Part shown: one piece after another, positions 34,855 to 43,676 of the stretch | Position numbering within the stretch: the first letter of the stretch is position 1 | Layout: the number at the start of each line of letters is the position of its first letter | Assembly: GCA_003152215.1 (NCBI GenBank) | Contig: PLZP01000069.1 | Location: 1 to 48,549 of the forward strand | DNA from: Acidimicrobiaceae bacterium | Lineage (GTDB): Bacteria; Actinomycetota; Acidimicrobiia; Acidimicrobiales; RAAP-2 | Direction: 5' to 3' | Length of the DNA stretch: 48,549 bases | Notes under the pieces: generated by a model | The model's input: only the letters and a program-made list of their open reading frames with translations | Told to the model about the DNA's origin: nothing | The model's database searches: none | Translations under genes and position numbers: made by a program

Positions 34855-36126
34855 ATGTTGAATTTCACGCAAGGGCAAAACAATCCGGGCGACCCGAGCC
34901 GCGCCGCAAAGCGCGCTCCGCGACGTTCCGTCATTATTGGATCGCTGGGCTTCCTGGTTGCGGGCCTGGTGCTCAGCACAACGGTCATCCCCGCGATGGC
35001 GAGCGTAGTGTCGCCGTCAACGAGTTTGACGACTTCGTCAAGAGTGACAACCTCAACCAAGGCGACCTCTCGTTCGACGGTGGTCACGATACCCAAGACC
35101 CCGGCGCATCATCGAACTCGAGTAACTACACCGCGAACAACAACAAGAATCGCTCATGTCGCCACGTCGCGCACTGAATCCTCGGTTAAGCAAGTCTCGT
35201 CAACACCGGGCACGCCAACCACGTCGCCAACGCAGAAGCATTCGACAACAACTACGACACTTCCAGTGACGACGACGACGGTGGCCCCGACGCCCACCAC
35301 GACGGTGCCGGTGACGACGACGACAATCGCGAAAAGTCCCCCCGTCACGAGGAGCGTTCCTCTTTCAATCCCCAACCCCGCCGCCAACATTGCGCCGAAT
35401 CCGAACTTTCTTCAGACTGGTCACTGCTCGTTCGCCAACGGCGTCTGGGGGTGTGATAATCCTTGCGTCGCCGGATCCGCAACCGCACTTTCCTGGCCCG
35501 GATTTACCAACGGTGCGGCGTGCACCAACTACGTTCTCCAAGCGATCAACAACGCACGCGCCGCTGAGGGCGTTCGCCCAATGGTGCTGCCAAACAATTG
35601 GTACAGCTTGACCACAGCGCAACAGCTCTTTGTTGTCGCCGACCTCGAGCGCACCGCCCGCGGACTCCCGGCCTACGTTGGGATCAACAGTGCGCTCACC
35701 GCCAACGCGCAGCACGCCGCCGCTACCAACAACGACCCCTCCGTCGCCGCGGGATTCCCAATGGCCAACGACGCACAGGGATCGGCCGGTTTTGGCGGCG
35801 CCTGGTCCGGCGGCTTTACGGTCCTCGCCGCGGACTACGTCTGGATGTACGACGACGCGTGGGCCGGCAGCGTCGCCGCGACCTCGAACGTAGCCTGCAC
35901 CTCCGCTCACGCCGCTGGCTGTTGGGCCCACCGTGATGAGTTACTCGGATCCGATCCCGGTTACAACCCCGGCGTTGGTCTTGGGTGCACCACGTGTGAA
36001 ATGGGCACGGGCTTCGCGATGGTCAACGGCCACGCTTCCTACGTCGACCTCATCGAACTTCCCAAGGGGGACCTGCCCCCAATGACGTTCACCTGGGCCA
36101 ACAATGTCCTCCCCAACCTGAGCTGA
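34855..36126 (+). CDS. Secreted or anchored CAP/SCP-like protein with Thr-rich linker
   Basis: 423 aa. A hydrophobic segment (about residues 25-47) after a basic N-terminus is a signal peptide or anchor. Residues 48-180 are Thr/Ser/Pro-rich and suit a wall-spanning linker. The C-terminal 240 residues look like a CAP-type domain: NYVLQAINNARAAEGVRPMVLP, FVVADLERTARGLPAYVG, WMYDDAWAG, and ACTSAHAAGCWAHRDELLG, with several Cys that may pair outside the cell. CAP proteins of bacteria are secreted, and their biochemistry is mostly unknown. There is no sorting signal at the C-terminus. No clear ribosome site precedes the chosen ATG. Confidence 0.8.
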   Translation: MLNFTQGQNNPGDPSRAAKRAPRRSVIIGSLGFLVAGLVLSTTVIPAMASVVSPSTSLTTSSRVTTSTKATSRSTVVTIPKTPAHHRTRVTTPRTTTRIAHVATSRTESSVKQVSSTPGTPTTSPTQKHSTTTTTLPVTTTTVAPTPTTTVPVTTTTIAKSPPVTRSVPLSIPNPAANIAPNPNFLQTGHCSFANGVWGCDNPCVAGSATALSWPGFTNGAACTNYVLQAINNARAAEGVRPMVLPNNWYSLTTAQQLFVVADLERTARGLPAYVGINSALTANAQHAAATNNDPSVAAGFPMANDAQGSAGFGGAWSGGFTVLAADYVWMYDDAWAGSVAATSNVACTSAHAAGCWAHRDELLGSDPGYNPGVGLGCTTCEMGTGFAMVNGHASYVDLIELPKGDLPPMTFTWANNVLPNLS

Positions 36127-36167
36127 TTTCCGACGCACCCGAAACGTACAGCGCTGGGCGTGACGAA

Positions 36168-38846
36168 TCAATCGGCCGACGCTCCCGTGGGCGCGGGTGA
36201 CGTTGGCATGTGCGAAGGCGACTCTGGCGAATTCGGTCGCAGGTGGAAGTACAGCATGAAGGCCAGCGAACCTATCGCGAAGGCGGCAAACGCCACAATC
36301 AGCGGCACGAGAGCGATGTGGTGCAGTTCACTCTGGCTGCCACTCCCGGGCGAGAGCAGCACCGCGACGAATCCAATTAACCCGATCGTCGTGATCAACA
36401 TCCACGCCCACTTGTTCCACTGGCGCACGTGGCGCCCCGGAAGGAACGGCAGCGGAAACATCCCAAAGGCGAGGCTGGCGAAACCGCCGAGGAACGTGAC
36501 GTTCAATGCCGGATCCAAAATAAGCCAGAACGGTGAGGGCGAGTGCGCCGTCGCCGCGTGAAGGACGGGCACCGTGAAGAAGAACGCGGCGGTGCTGACG
36601 ACGAGCACGCAGACCGACGCGATCGCGTGCAGACGCCCCCAGTCCTTGTTGTCAGTGTGCGGACGCAAGACGAAGACGGCGATGAGGCCGTAGCAGTAGC
36701 CCGGTGAGAGTCCGAGCGCTCTCGACGCACTCACGCACAGGACGGCGATGATCATGCCACCAACGAGCACGTGCATGTGAACCTTGCGCCTTTCGCGCAA
36801 CCCGCCGAAGATGATCGGCAACTGCGACGTGAGGGTCACGATGGCCACACCCAGGCACTGACCGAGGAACAGCCACAGCGTGGTGCGATTGAGTCCGAAG
36901 CCCTTGTCGAGGAATGAGTTGATGAGTCCTGCGAACAGAATGAAGCCCACGAACAACGCAGTGCCAATCGTCATGCGTCGCCCGAACGATTTCTCGACCT
37001 CACGATTAATGAACATCTTCGGAAAGCGTTTCCTCGCCCGGGCTTGGATGCGCTCTCTGTTCTCGGCGTACGTCACATCGAGCCATTCGCTGGGGAACCC
37101 GGCACCGATGAGACGACTGACGAGAAGTACCGCAATGCTGATGCCGCCAGAACTGACGAGATTGCTCTTGATTTGACCGGGCCCGGGCATGGCAACGCTG
37201 AACTCAGAGAGGTGGTTCTCGGTGACCGAGACATCGAATGGTGCCGACAGCAAATAGGGACGCGACGTCGTGCACGACAACTCCAAGCGATGATGTCCAA
37301 CCGTCGCGTCGCCGGGAATGACCAGATGATGCACGTCGAACCCGGCTCCGGTCGTTGCCACCTGATCGATCAGCTTGCTGTCGAAGAACACGTAGACCGG
37401 TCGGCAAGTACTCGTGAAGGTGGTGTCGCGCAGGGTAATTGCGATACCCGGAGGTCCCGTCGCCGGCGTTGTCTGCAGCGCTGAGGAGACGCGCAGCGCG
37501 GCGTCTGCCGTTGCCGTCGCGCTGCCGTTGTTGCTCACGGTCTGTCCGGTGAATGTCGTGCCGGTCGACGTGCCGTCAGATCCGGTCTCGGTCACTGACG
37601 CCGAGTAACTGCCCGTTTTGGTATAGACGTGTGATGTCGTCGCGGTTTTGGTCGTGGCGCTCGTGCCATCGCCGAAGTCCCAGTGGTAACTCGTGATCGT
37701 ACCGCCCGACAATGACGATCCGGATGCATCAAAGGACGAGCTCTTCCCGGCTGCCGCCGGCATCACACTCAAATGCGCCGTGGGGGCCTGTCCCGGCGCG
37801 ATGGCAATGCCAAAACTTGGTGCGCCGACCTGGACCGCGGCTTCGGGTCGCGGTGGTGAGGATGCGAGATCGATGGGCGTCACGGTGTTCGTGGCGTTCG
37901 CCACGTAGGCAGTCTTGCCGTCAGGCGCGATGGCGATGCCGTCGGGTTGGCTGAGACTCCCCACCGAGAGCGACGCGCCGGCGGAGGCGGGCGACGTCGT
38001 CAGATTGATGGGGGTCACCGTGTTGTTGTTGTTCGCGGTGAACGCCTCTGTCCCGTCAGGGGTGACGGCGATGCCCAGCGGGCCACTGGGCACGCTAATC
38101 GAGCCCTTCAGCGAAGGAGGACTTGACGCCAAGTCAATTACTGAAATAATCGAGCCGTTCGCGACGTACGCGGTTGCTCCATCGGGGGCAATCGCGATTG
38201 CCTGCGGTGCACTACTCACGGGGATGGTCGTCACCGCTCGCGAGACCGTGTTAATCACACTGACCGACGTCGCCTCGGAGTTCGATACGCAGACGAAGGC
38301 GCCGCTCGGACTTACGGCGATGCTCCAGGGTCCACTGCCGACCGGAATTGGCGCACCGGCCCTCGCGGGAGTGCTTCGAAGGTTGATGGGGGTGACGGTA
38401 TTGCTATTGAAGTTGGTGACGTAGGCCGTATCGCCGTTCGGGGTGATCGCGATAGCGGCCGGTCCGCTCCCCACTTTGATGGGCGTTTCGAACGAGGGTG
38501 GGCTGGCGTGCAGATTGATTGGTCGCACCGTGTTGCCGTCGGAGTTTGTCACATAGCCGGTCGAACCGTCGGGCGCAATGGCGATGCCAAGAGGGCCGTT
38601 CAGTTGTGGGTTGGTGGCGTGCAAGACCGTGGCGTGCGAGTTGGACCCATCGATCGCAGTGACGGTATTGAGATTCAGATTTGTGACGTACACGATGCCG
38701 GACGCGAAGCCTTGGGGCGCCGCGGACGCCGGCGACGAACTGAGGAAGGATGCGAACGCCGGGCTGAGCAGGATGCACGCCAGCGTTGCCAAGAAGCGCA
38801 CGCCCGTTCGGCGACGGCGTTCGGCGATGTCGAGCGAATGTTGCAC
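36168..38846 (-). CDS. YVTN-propeller / PKD / multi-pass membrane protein
   Basis: 892 aa. A signal peptide ends near SPASAAPQG (residue 45). Residues about 50-355 are a YVTN-type beta-propeller of repeated GIAIAPDG..AYVTN..NTVTPIDL units of roughly 42-45 residues, at least seven. A PKD domain follows (about 358-445: SFDASGSSLSGGTITSYHWDFGDG). A third extracellular domain with two Cys (about 455-545) precedes some eight membrane helices, which include FGMFPLPFLPGRHVRQWNKWAW, resembling the actinobacterial FGLLP-motif membrane proteins. The protein thus carries a large external sensory or binding part on a polytopic anchor. It follows the OmpA-domain gene after 8 nt. Function is unknown. Confidence 0.85.
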   Translation of the reverse strand: MQHSLDIAERRRRTGVRFLATLACILLSPAFASFLSSSPASAAPQGFASGIVYVTNLNLNTVTAIDGSNSHATVLHATNPQLNGPLGIAIAPDGSTGYVTNSDGNTVRPINLHASPPSFETPIKVGSGPAAIAITPNGDTAYVTNFNSNTVTPINLRSTPARAGAPIPVGSGPWSIAVSPSGAFVCVSNSEATSVSVINTVSRAVTTIPVSSAPQAIAIAPDGATAYVANGSIISVIDLASSPPSLKGSISVPSGPLGIAVTPDGTEAFTANNNNTVTPINLTTSPASAGASLSVGSLSQPDGIAIAPDGKTAYVANATNTVTPIDLASSPPRPEAAVQVGAPSFGIAIAPGQAPTAHLSVMPAAAGKSSSFDASGSSLSGGTITSYHWDFGDGTSATTKTATTSHVYTKTGSYSASVTETGSDGTSTGTTFTGQTVSNNGSATATADAALRVSSALQTTPATGPPGIAITLRDTTFTSTCRPVYVFFDSKLIDQVATTGAGFDVHHLVIPGDATVGHHRLELSCTTSRPYLLSAPFDVSVTENHLSEFSVAMPGPGQIKSNLVSSGGISIAVLLVSRLIGAGFPSEWLDVTYAENRERIQARARKRFPKMFINREVEKSFGRRMTIGTALFVGFILFAGLINSFLDKGFGLNRTTLWLFLGQCLGVAIVTLTSQLPIIFGGLRERRKVHMHVLVGGMIIAVLCVSASRALGLSPGYCYGLIAVFVLRPHTDNKDWGRLHAIASVCVLVVSTAAFFFTVPVLHAATAHSPSPFWLILDPALNVTFLGGFASLAFGMFPLPFLPGRHVRQWNKWAWMLITTIGLIGFVAVLLSPGSGSQSELHHIALVPLIVAFAAFAIGSLAFMLYFHLRPNSPESPSHMPTSPAPTGASAD

Positions 38847-38854
38847 GACGAACG

Positions 38855-39757
38855 TCAGGTCGCCTTGAGGACCGCGACGACTCGCCGATTCTTTGCACGT
38901 CCCGACGCCGTGGCATTTGTCGAAACGACGACCACGCTGTAGCCGGGCACGATGGTGATGACAACGCCGAGGTCGCCGAGTGTTGCTAGGTCGGCGGTCA
39001 ATTTAGCCGCGACGGCCTTGGCGCGATTGAGGTTGAGCGTCGTGTTGAAGGCGGCGGTGAAGACATTGTCGGTGTAACCCGTCAAGTCGACGGTCGTGAA
39101 GTGATTCTTCTTTATCGACACGGCCATGGCCTGCACTTCGGACTTCAATTTGGTCGTCAGAGTGAATGAACCTTCGGCAAAGGGCGCGACCGTGACGTTC
39201 TGATTCGCGGGAGGTTTCGGCGGTTTCGACACGATATGAACTGGAGGCAGCGTCGTGGTTGTTGTCGTCGTAGTGGTCGTAGTCGTGGTCGTGGTCGTCG
39301 TCGTGGTCGTGGTCGTCGTTGTTGACGTCGTGGTGGTCGGCGGCGGTGGCGGAGGTGGTGGAGGTGGCGGCAATGTTGTTGTCGTCGTGGTCGTCGTGGT
39401 CGTCGTGGTCGTCGTGGTCGTCGTGGTGGTCGTCGTGGTTGTTGGTGGAGGTGGCGGCGGAGGGCACCAGCACCAGTTCCAGAATGGAGGCCAAGGGGGA
39501 CCAGGATCGCCGTGGTCGTGCGCGCTCAAAGAAGAATGTCGAGAGGGATCGCACGAGTCTCGCGTAAATGTCGTCGTTACATGTACCGGTGTCCGCGGTG
39601 TCGCGTTGGACGAGAGTGCCGGAGGGACGACGACGCTGAGGACAGTGACAGCAAGAACGATGAGGACGAGACGCGCGCGATGAAGAGCGCGAAGCACCGT
39701 GCTGACACAGAATCTCAATGTCGTCGCGAATCGCCCCTGCATAGCGCCTATCCCCAA
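38855..39757 (-). CDS. OmpA-family peptidoglycan-binding protein with long Thr/Pro linker
   Basis: 300 aa from a TTG at 39757, or 295 aa from the ATG at 39742. A membrane or signal segment (about residues 25-48) is followed by a short Cys/Trp-rich stretch (PPFWNWCWCPP), then two Thr runs of about 25 residues split by Pro runs, and the OmpA C-terminal domain (about 195-300: VAPFAEGSFTLTTKLKSEV, VDLTGYTDN, NLNRAKAVAAKL, SGRAKNRRVVAVL). OmpA domains bind peptidoglycan non-covalently. In an organism inferred to be monoderm, the linker would let the domain reach the wall. Probably co-transcribed with the propeller gene. Confidence 0.88.
   Translation of the reverse strand: MGIGAMQGRFATTLRFCVSTVLRALHRARLVLIVLAVTVLSVVVPPALSSNATPRTPVHVTTTFTRDSCDPSRHSSLSAHDHGDPGPPWPPFWNWCWCPPPPPPPTTTTTTTTTTTTTTTTTTTTTTTLPPPPPPPPPPPTTTTSTTTTTTTTTTTTTTTTTTTTTTTTLPPVHIVSKPPKPPANQNVTVAPFAEGSFTLTTKLKSEVQAMAVSIKKNHFTTVDLTGYTDNVFTAAFNTTLNLNRAKAVAAKLTADLATLGDLGVVITIVPGYSVVVVSTNATASGRAKNRRVVAVLKAT
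39243..39462 (-). repeat. Low-complexity ACN/CCN tract encoding Thr and Pro runs
   Basis: About 220 bp of near-repetitive trinucleotides (GTC/GTG/GTT on the plus strand) encode two Thr blocks separated by LPPPP-type Pro blocks. Such tracts change length by slippage in steps of three, so the linker length may vary between strains. All frames stay open here, which creates spurious Val- and Asp/His-rich frames. Confidence 0.9.
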
Positions 39758-39890
39758 AAGGCGACGCGCTTCCTCCGCCCGCTGCCTCAGCCCCCGTAAA
39801 ACAATTTTCGGTCAATATATCAACATCGACGATATTTCGCGAAAGAAGATGGGTACCTCGCGTACGGAACGTGACGTGTCCGTGACAGCG

Positions 39891-40652
39891 TTACGAGGGA
39901 GCGTCAATACGCATGGATACCGCTCGTTTTCCAGTAATCAGCCGCTCTCGATCAAACATGAGCGAGACCACGCGCCAGGCGCCCACGTCAATGATGGCGA
40001 GCGATAGCGCGAGCACGACGGCGGTGAGCGCGGTTGGCCGGAAGACCTGCAGGACCATAAGGAGCGGTAGGACCAGAGCGGGAAGACTGGCCAGGGTTCC
40101 CAACTGTTGCGCCACGCGCACGTCGGACGACCGCGCCGAGATTGCGGTGCCGACCCACACCGACCACCCGGCCAAGAGTGGTGCGAAGAGGACTTCGGCG
40201 ACGAACCACGACGGCTTCCACACCGCGTGGACGACAACACTCGGCGACGCGAGGCGTACGGCGACGACCAGCACAAGAAAGAACAGATAGGCCATGGCGA
40301 TGGAGGGAATCGTCGCGGCGAGAGATTTGCCTAAGAGAAACTCCTCTCGACTGATTGGCGTGGTGAGGAGCGGCTCGAGGGTGCCCTGATCACGTTCTCC
40401 GATGACTGAATAGGCGGCAATCGTCGCGGGCAGCACGACCGGTATTACCAGCATCAGCAGCATCGTGACGTCGACCTGCGTTCGGACAATTGCGGCGTCC
40501 GACGAAGCCGGGATGTTGAACAGCTCAATGACGGGCAACGCCATGAAGAAGATGGGCAACGTCGCCATTGTGTAGATGATGAAACGATTCCGACGGTATT
40601 CGCGGAACTCTTTTCGAATGACCGCACGAATCCGCGTAGAACTCAGACTCAT
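39891..40652 (-). CDS. ABC-2 type transporter permease
   Basis: 253 aa. Six hydrophobic segments follow a cytoplasmic N-terminal amphipathic stretch (IRAVIRKEFREYRRNRFIIYTMATLP), and the signature YSVIGERDQGTLEPLLTTPISREEFLLGK near residue 85 is typical of ABC-2 exporters. With the preceding ATPase gene (4-nt overlap) it forms an exporter of unknown substrate, possibly a lipid, drug or polymer. The C-terminal 35 residues lie in the cytoplasm. Confidence 0.88.
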   Translation of the reverse strand: MSLSSTRIRAVIRKEFREYRRNRFIIYTMATLPIFFMALPVIELFNIPASSDAAIVRTQVDVTMLLMLVIPVVLPATIAAYSVIGERDQGTLEPLLTTPISREEFLLGKSLAATIPSIAMAYLFFLVLVVAVRLASPSVVVHAVWKPSWFVAEVLFAPLLAGWSVWVGTAISARSSDVRVAQQLGTLASLPALVLPLLMVLQVFRPTALTAVVLALSLAIIDVGAWRVVSLMFDRERLITGKRAVSMRIDAPS

Positions 40653-41971
40653 TGGGCCCCTCCCTTTTCCGTGGCACCGACCAGTTCTAGATACACCTCT
40701 TCGAGCGAGTGCCGAGATTCGACAATTGACAACACGTCAGCACCCGCGCGTACGAGCGCTCGAGTGACGTCGGGCGCGGCGCTACGAACATCATTGACCG
40801 TGATGACATAGTTACCAGCGTCACTCGTCCAACTCTCGACACTCGCGACGGATTTGAAGACGGCGTCGGGATTTGCGAGTGGCGACGCGGTGGTGACCAC
40901 AATCCCCTTCCGGAACATTCGTTGACGCAGGTCGTCGATGCGGCCCACGGTGCGCAACGTCGTGTTCAAGATGGCGACGCGGTCACAGAGTTTCTCAGCC
41001 TCATCGAGTCGATGCGTCGTCAGAAACACGGTGACGCCCTTCGCTCGTAGCGCATTGATGAGATCGTGCACCTCGAGCGATGCGACGGGATCCAGACCGG
41101 CCGTGGGCTCATCGAGGAAGACAATCTCCGGGTCGTTTAACAGTGCTCGGGCCAGTCCAACGCGCTGACGAAGACCCTTGGAGAGACTGCCCGAGAGGTC
41201 ACCGGCACGCGACGTGAGGTTGACGGCTTCGAGCGCCCGGTCGATTCGTGCTTGGGCGTTGCGAAAGCCGTAGAGGCCCGCAAAGAACTCAAGGTTCTCG
41301 GTGACGCTGAGCCGCAGATAAAGACCGGGAAGTTCAGTCATGACCGCGATGCGCTGACGTATCTCGAAGCCGTTGCGCGTCGTGAGATCGATGCCCGCGA
41401 CGGACGCGGAGCCCGACGTTGGAATAACGAGGGTGCTGAGTGTGCGCACGGTGGACGTCTTACCGGCGCCATTGGGACCGAGGAAACCGAAAACTTCGCC
41501 CCGATTGACACTGAAGGAGACATCACGAAACGCCACGCGCTCACCGAACTGCTTCGTGAGATGATCGACAACGATGACCGCGTCGCTCGAGGCATAACCG
41601 GCCTCGCTCTGGCCGGCGAATCGTCCCGATTGGGTCACGATCGCCTCGGCAATTTCGCTCGCCGATTGAGCGTCGAACGTGGGCGCGTGCACGGGCGTGA
41701 CCGCGACGTCAACCTGACCAGTTGACGCTTGGTCGTCGTCAACGACTCCGGGCCCCAATTTCGCTCGTTTCGTGCCGCCACTGGCGAGGGCGATCAATAG
41801 ATACACGGCGACGACGCAAACGATGGCGACATCGCCGGCCGTCTTCTTGAGGGTGAGGTACCCAGTGATGGCCGCGGCGGACGCGGCGAAGGTGATGAGC
41901 CACCCCTGCCACGTAACCGGTCGAACGCCAACACCGATTCGACGCCGAACAAACCACTCGGGTTTAGCCAC
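40649..41971 (-). CDS. ABC transporter ATP-binding protein with N-terminal two-helix membrane extension
   Basis: 440 aa, GTG start. The ATPase (about residues 130-440) has Walker A GPNGAGKTS, signature LSGSLSKGLRQR, Walker B EIVFLDEPT and the switch His in LTTHR; the last part includes a typical DrrA-like C-terminal region. Unusually, residues 1-65 form a KPEWFVRRRIGVGVRPVTWQGW block followed by two helices, a module often found as a separate small protein, and residues 70-128 are a linker. The permease overlaps by 4 nt. The start region carries a 12-bp direct repeat and a short leaderless upstream frame. Confidence 0.87.
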   Translation of the reverse strand: MAKPEWFVRRRIGVGVRPVTWQGWLITFAASAAAITGYLTLKKTAGDVAIVCVVAVYLLIALASGGTKRAKLGPGVVDDDQASTGQVDVAVTPVHAPTFDAQSASEIAEAIVTQSGRFAGQSEAGYASSDAVIVVDHLTKQFGERVAFRDVSFSVNRGEVFGFLGPNGAGKTSTVRTLSTLVIPTSGSASVAGIDLTTRNGFEIRQRIAVMTELPGLYLRLSVTENLEFFAGLYGFRNAQARIDRALEAVNLTSRAGDLSGSLSKGLRQRVGLARALLNDPEIVFLDEPTAGLDPVASLEVHDLINALRAKGVTVFLTTHRLDEAEKLCDRVAILNTTLRTVGRIDDLRQRMFRKGIVVTTASPLANPDAVFKSVASVESWTSDAGNYVITVNDVRSAAPDVTRALVRAGADVLSIVESRHSLEEVYLELVGATEKGGAQ

Positions 41972-41979
41972 TCGGGTTT
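41954..41979. repeat. 12-bp direct repeat at the start of the ABC ATPase gene
   Basis: CCACTCGGGTTT occurs at 41954-41965 and 41968-41979, a 14-bp period, directly over the GTG start (41969-41971 on the minus strand). It duplicates the AAACCCGAGTGG that encodes KPEW in the gene. Confidence 0.85.
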
Positions 41980-42068
41980 CGCCTGGTGGTTCGGGCAGGT
42001 GGGCGCATCACCCAATCATACGAAGGGTCCGCCGTCGCCTTAATGGAGGTAGCGCGCCGGTTTGTCGG

Positions 42069-42461
42069 TCAGTGCGCGCGGCGTTGAGCGCGATAATGCG
42101 CTCGAAGAATCATTCGAAGCGTGATGAAGACCACCACGATGATGAGGTTGACGTTGACCGCGGGGATCCAACGAACCTTCTCATCCTTCACGACGTACAC
42201 CCCGACCGGCATGACGATGCCACCGAAGCCACCGCCCGAACCACTCGACGGTTCTGCGTCCGCGTCGACGGCGTCGCGGACGATATCCTCGTCATCGCTT
42301 GGGGTGCTTGCGGAGCCGGCACTCCCCTCGCCTGCACCGCCGCCACCGGTGACGAGCGCGACAGGTATGACCAACGAACCGTCCTTCTCGTAGGCACTGC
42401 CAAAGGCGCGCGTGACCGAAAGATTTTGGGCCACCTTGTTCAATAGATCCTGTACGTCCAT
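42069..42461 (-). CDS. GerW/YtfJ-family protein with C-terminal membrane helix
   Basis: 130 aa from the ATG at 42461, which has AGAAGGGAG upstream; an extension of 10 residues is possible. The family features are VTRAFGSAYEKDGSLVIPVALV, a Gly-rich acidic loop, GSGGGFGGIVMPVGVYVVKDEKVRWIPAV and a C-terminal hydrophobic helix (LIIVVVFITL). GerW (YtfJ) is linked to spore germination in Bacillus, but homologs in non-spore-forming actinobacteria are common and unexplained. It follows the acidic 158-aa gene on the same strand with 66 nt between them. Confidence 0.85.
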   Translation of the reverse strand: MDVQDLLNKVAQNLSVTRAFGSAYEKDGSLVIPVALVTGGGGAGEGSAGSASTPSDDEDIVRDAVDADAEPSSGSGGGFGGIVMPVGVYVVKDEKVRWIPAVNVNLIIVVVFITLRMILRAHYRAQRRAH

Positions 42462-42527
42462 GGTGCTCCCTTCTTGATGACCCGCGGCCACCCCCCGACT
42501 GTACGGCCCAACGAGTGAACCGTACGA

Positions 42528-43004
42528 CTACTTGTCGAGTTCGGCCAGGACTTCGCCAATGATCTTGGTCATCTTGTGGGCCGGCAGTGGTTCGCCACCT
42601 TCGGCCTCGGCCACTTCACCCGAGAACGCTTGCACCGAAGGGTTACCGCCGACGAGCACGTGACGTAGGGCCTCGCCACTCGCCTCGGAGTCATTGACTT
42701 CGTCGAGTGCGGCCGCCACGTCGTGCTCTGGAGAGTCGGCCACCACGTGCACGACGTGCATTGCCTCTTCTCGACCGGACGCCGTCGAGACCGCCGGTGC
42801 GCGGTCGGGGTTTTGTTGCGCGTCCCATTCGGCGAGCGCTTCGTTGTAGCCACCTTCGCCGGCGTGCAGGACGCGGGTCGTGGGTGCTTCGGCGGCGTCG
42901 CCAGTTTCGTCAAGGGCCGGCGCGGCGTCCTCCGCCTCCTCGTGGTGGCGAACTTCGCGGATGGGCACGATGAGGCTTCCGTCGGGATTTCGTACGATTT
43001 CCAT
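42528..43004 (-). CDS. Acidic, disorder-prone hypothetical protein
   Basis: 158 aa, ATG with AGAAGGAG 6 nt upstream. Very acidic (many Glu, Asp and Ala), no Cys or membrane helix. The N-terminus EIVRNPDGSLIVPIREV echoes the GSLVIPVALV block of the neighbouring GerW-like protein. The middle is Ala/Glu-rich and probably disordered; the C-terminus (MTKIIGEVLAELDK) is helical. I recognise no family. Probably co-transcribed with the GerW-like gene. Confidence 0.75.
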   Translation of the reverse strand: MEIVRNPDGSLIVPIREVRHHEEAEDAAPALDETGDAAEAPTTRVLHAGEGGYNEALAEWDAQQNPDRAPAVSTASGREEAMHVVHVVADSPEHDVAAALDEVNDSEASGEALRHVLVGGNPSVQAFSGEVAEAEGGEPLPAHKMTKIIGEVLAELDK

Positions 43005-43199
43005 GACAACTCCTTCTGGACATCTGTAACCGTCAAGACCAACCTAAAGGGTCGATGGGGACGCACATACGGCGCCGTCGCCCTGCTCTGGGCACGCGAC
43101 CAATACCCACCTCGTCGTACGCTGGGACCCAAGGGCATTTCGCGGCGCGATGACCGTCGAGAAGTACTTCGCCGTCGAGTGACACGGAGAGAGCGAAGC

Positions 43200-43676
43200 G
43201 TGAAACTAACGGTGGCATTCGATCGGACGGTGGGTCGTCCGCTCTATCGCGTCCACGTGCGGCTCTATCGGCTCACCCGCGGACGCATAGGTCACAAGAG
43301 TCCGGTCGGCCCAATGCTGCTCATGACGGTGACGGGTCGAAGAACCGGTCAATCTCGATCCGTCACGCTGCTCTACTACGAAGCGCGTAGCACGTACTAC
43401 GTCATGGGCTCCAACGGGGGCCGAACCGGCCATCCCACGTGGCTACTGAATGTTCGAGCGAACGGCCACGTGCGTGTTCAGGTGGGCGCCCGATGTTTCG
43501 ACGCGCTCGCGCGCGAACTGCCCCCAGAGGAACGTGCGTCGGTGTGGCCCGAGCTCACGACTTTTTACTCGGGCTGGGCTCACTACGAAACGCTGACGGA
43601 CCGCACCATCTCGGTCATCGCGCTCGAACCCAAAGTAACTACGAACGCGACGCGACGTGCGCCCCGTCAGGCGTGA
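43200..43676 (+). CDS. Deazaflavin (F420)-dependent nitroreductase-family oxidoreductase
   Basis: 158 aa from the GTG at 43200, with GGAGAG upstream. The frame is open far upstream but that part lies over the divergent promoter. The DDN/split-barrel features are PMLLMTVTGRRTGQSRSVTLLYY, YYVMGSNGGRTGHPTWLLNVRAN and the C-terminal FYSGWAHYETLTDR. These proteins use F420 in mycobacteria to reduce quinones, nitroaromatics and other compounds. F420 use supports an actinobacterial host. The 3' end overlaps the opposite small membrane gene by 38 nt. Confidence 0.87.
   Translation: MKLTVAFDRTVGRPLYRVHVRLYRLTRGRIGHKSPVGPMLLMTVTGRRTGQSRSVTLLYYEARSTYYVMGSNGGRTGHPTWLLNVRANGHVRVQVGARCFDALARELPPEERASVWPELTTFYSGWAHYETLTDRTISVIALEPKVTTNATRRAPRQA

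Noticed and set aside
39255-39683. Plus-strand frame with long Val and Gly runs
   Set aside because: It is the reverse complement of the Thr/Pro codon tract of the OmpA-domain gene, which has a signal segment and a real domain; the plus-strand frame has none.
42723-43199. N-terminal extension of the F420-type oxidoreductase
   Set aside because: It overlaps the acidic gene on the other strand and its promoter, while a GTG with GGAGAG at 43200 fits the family length.
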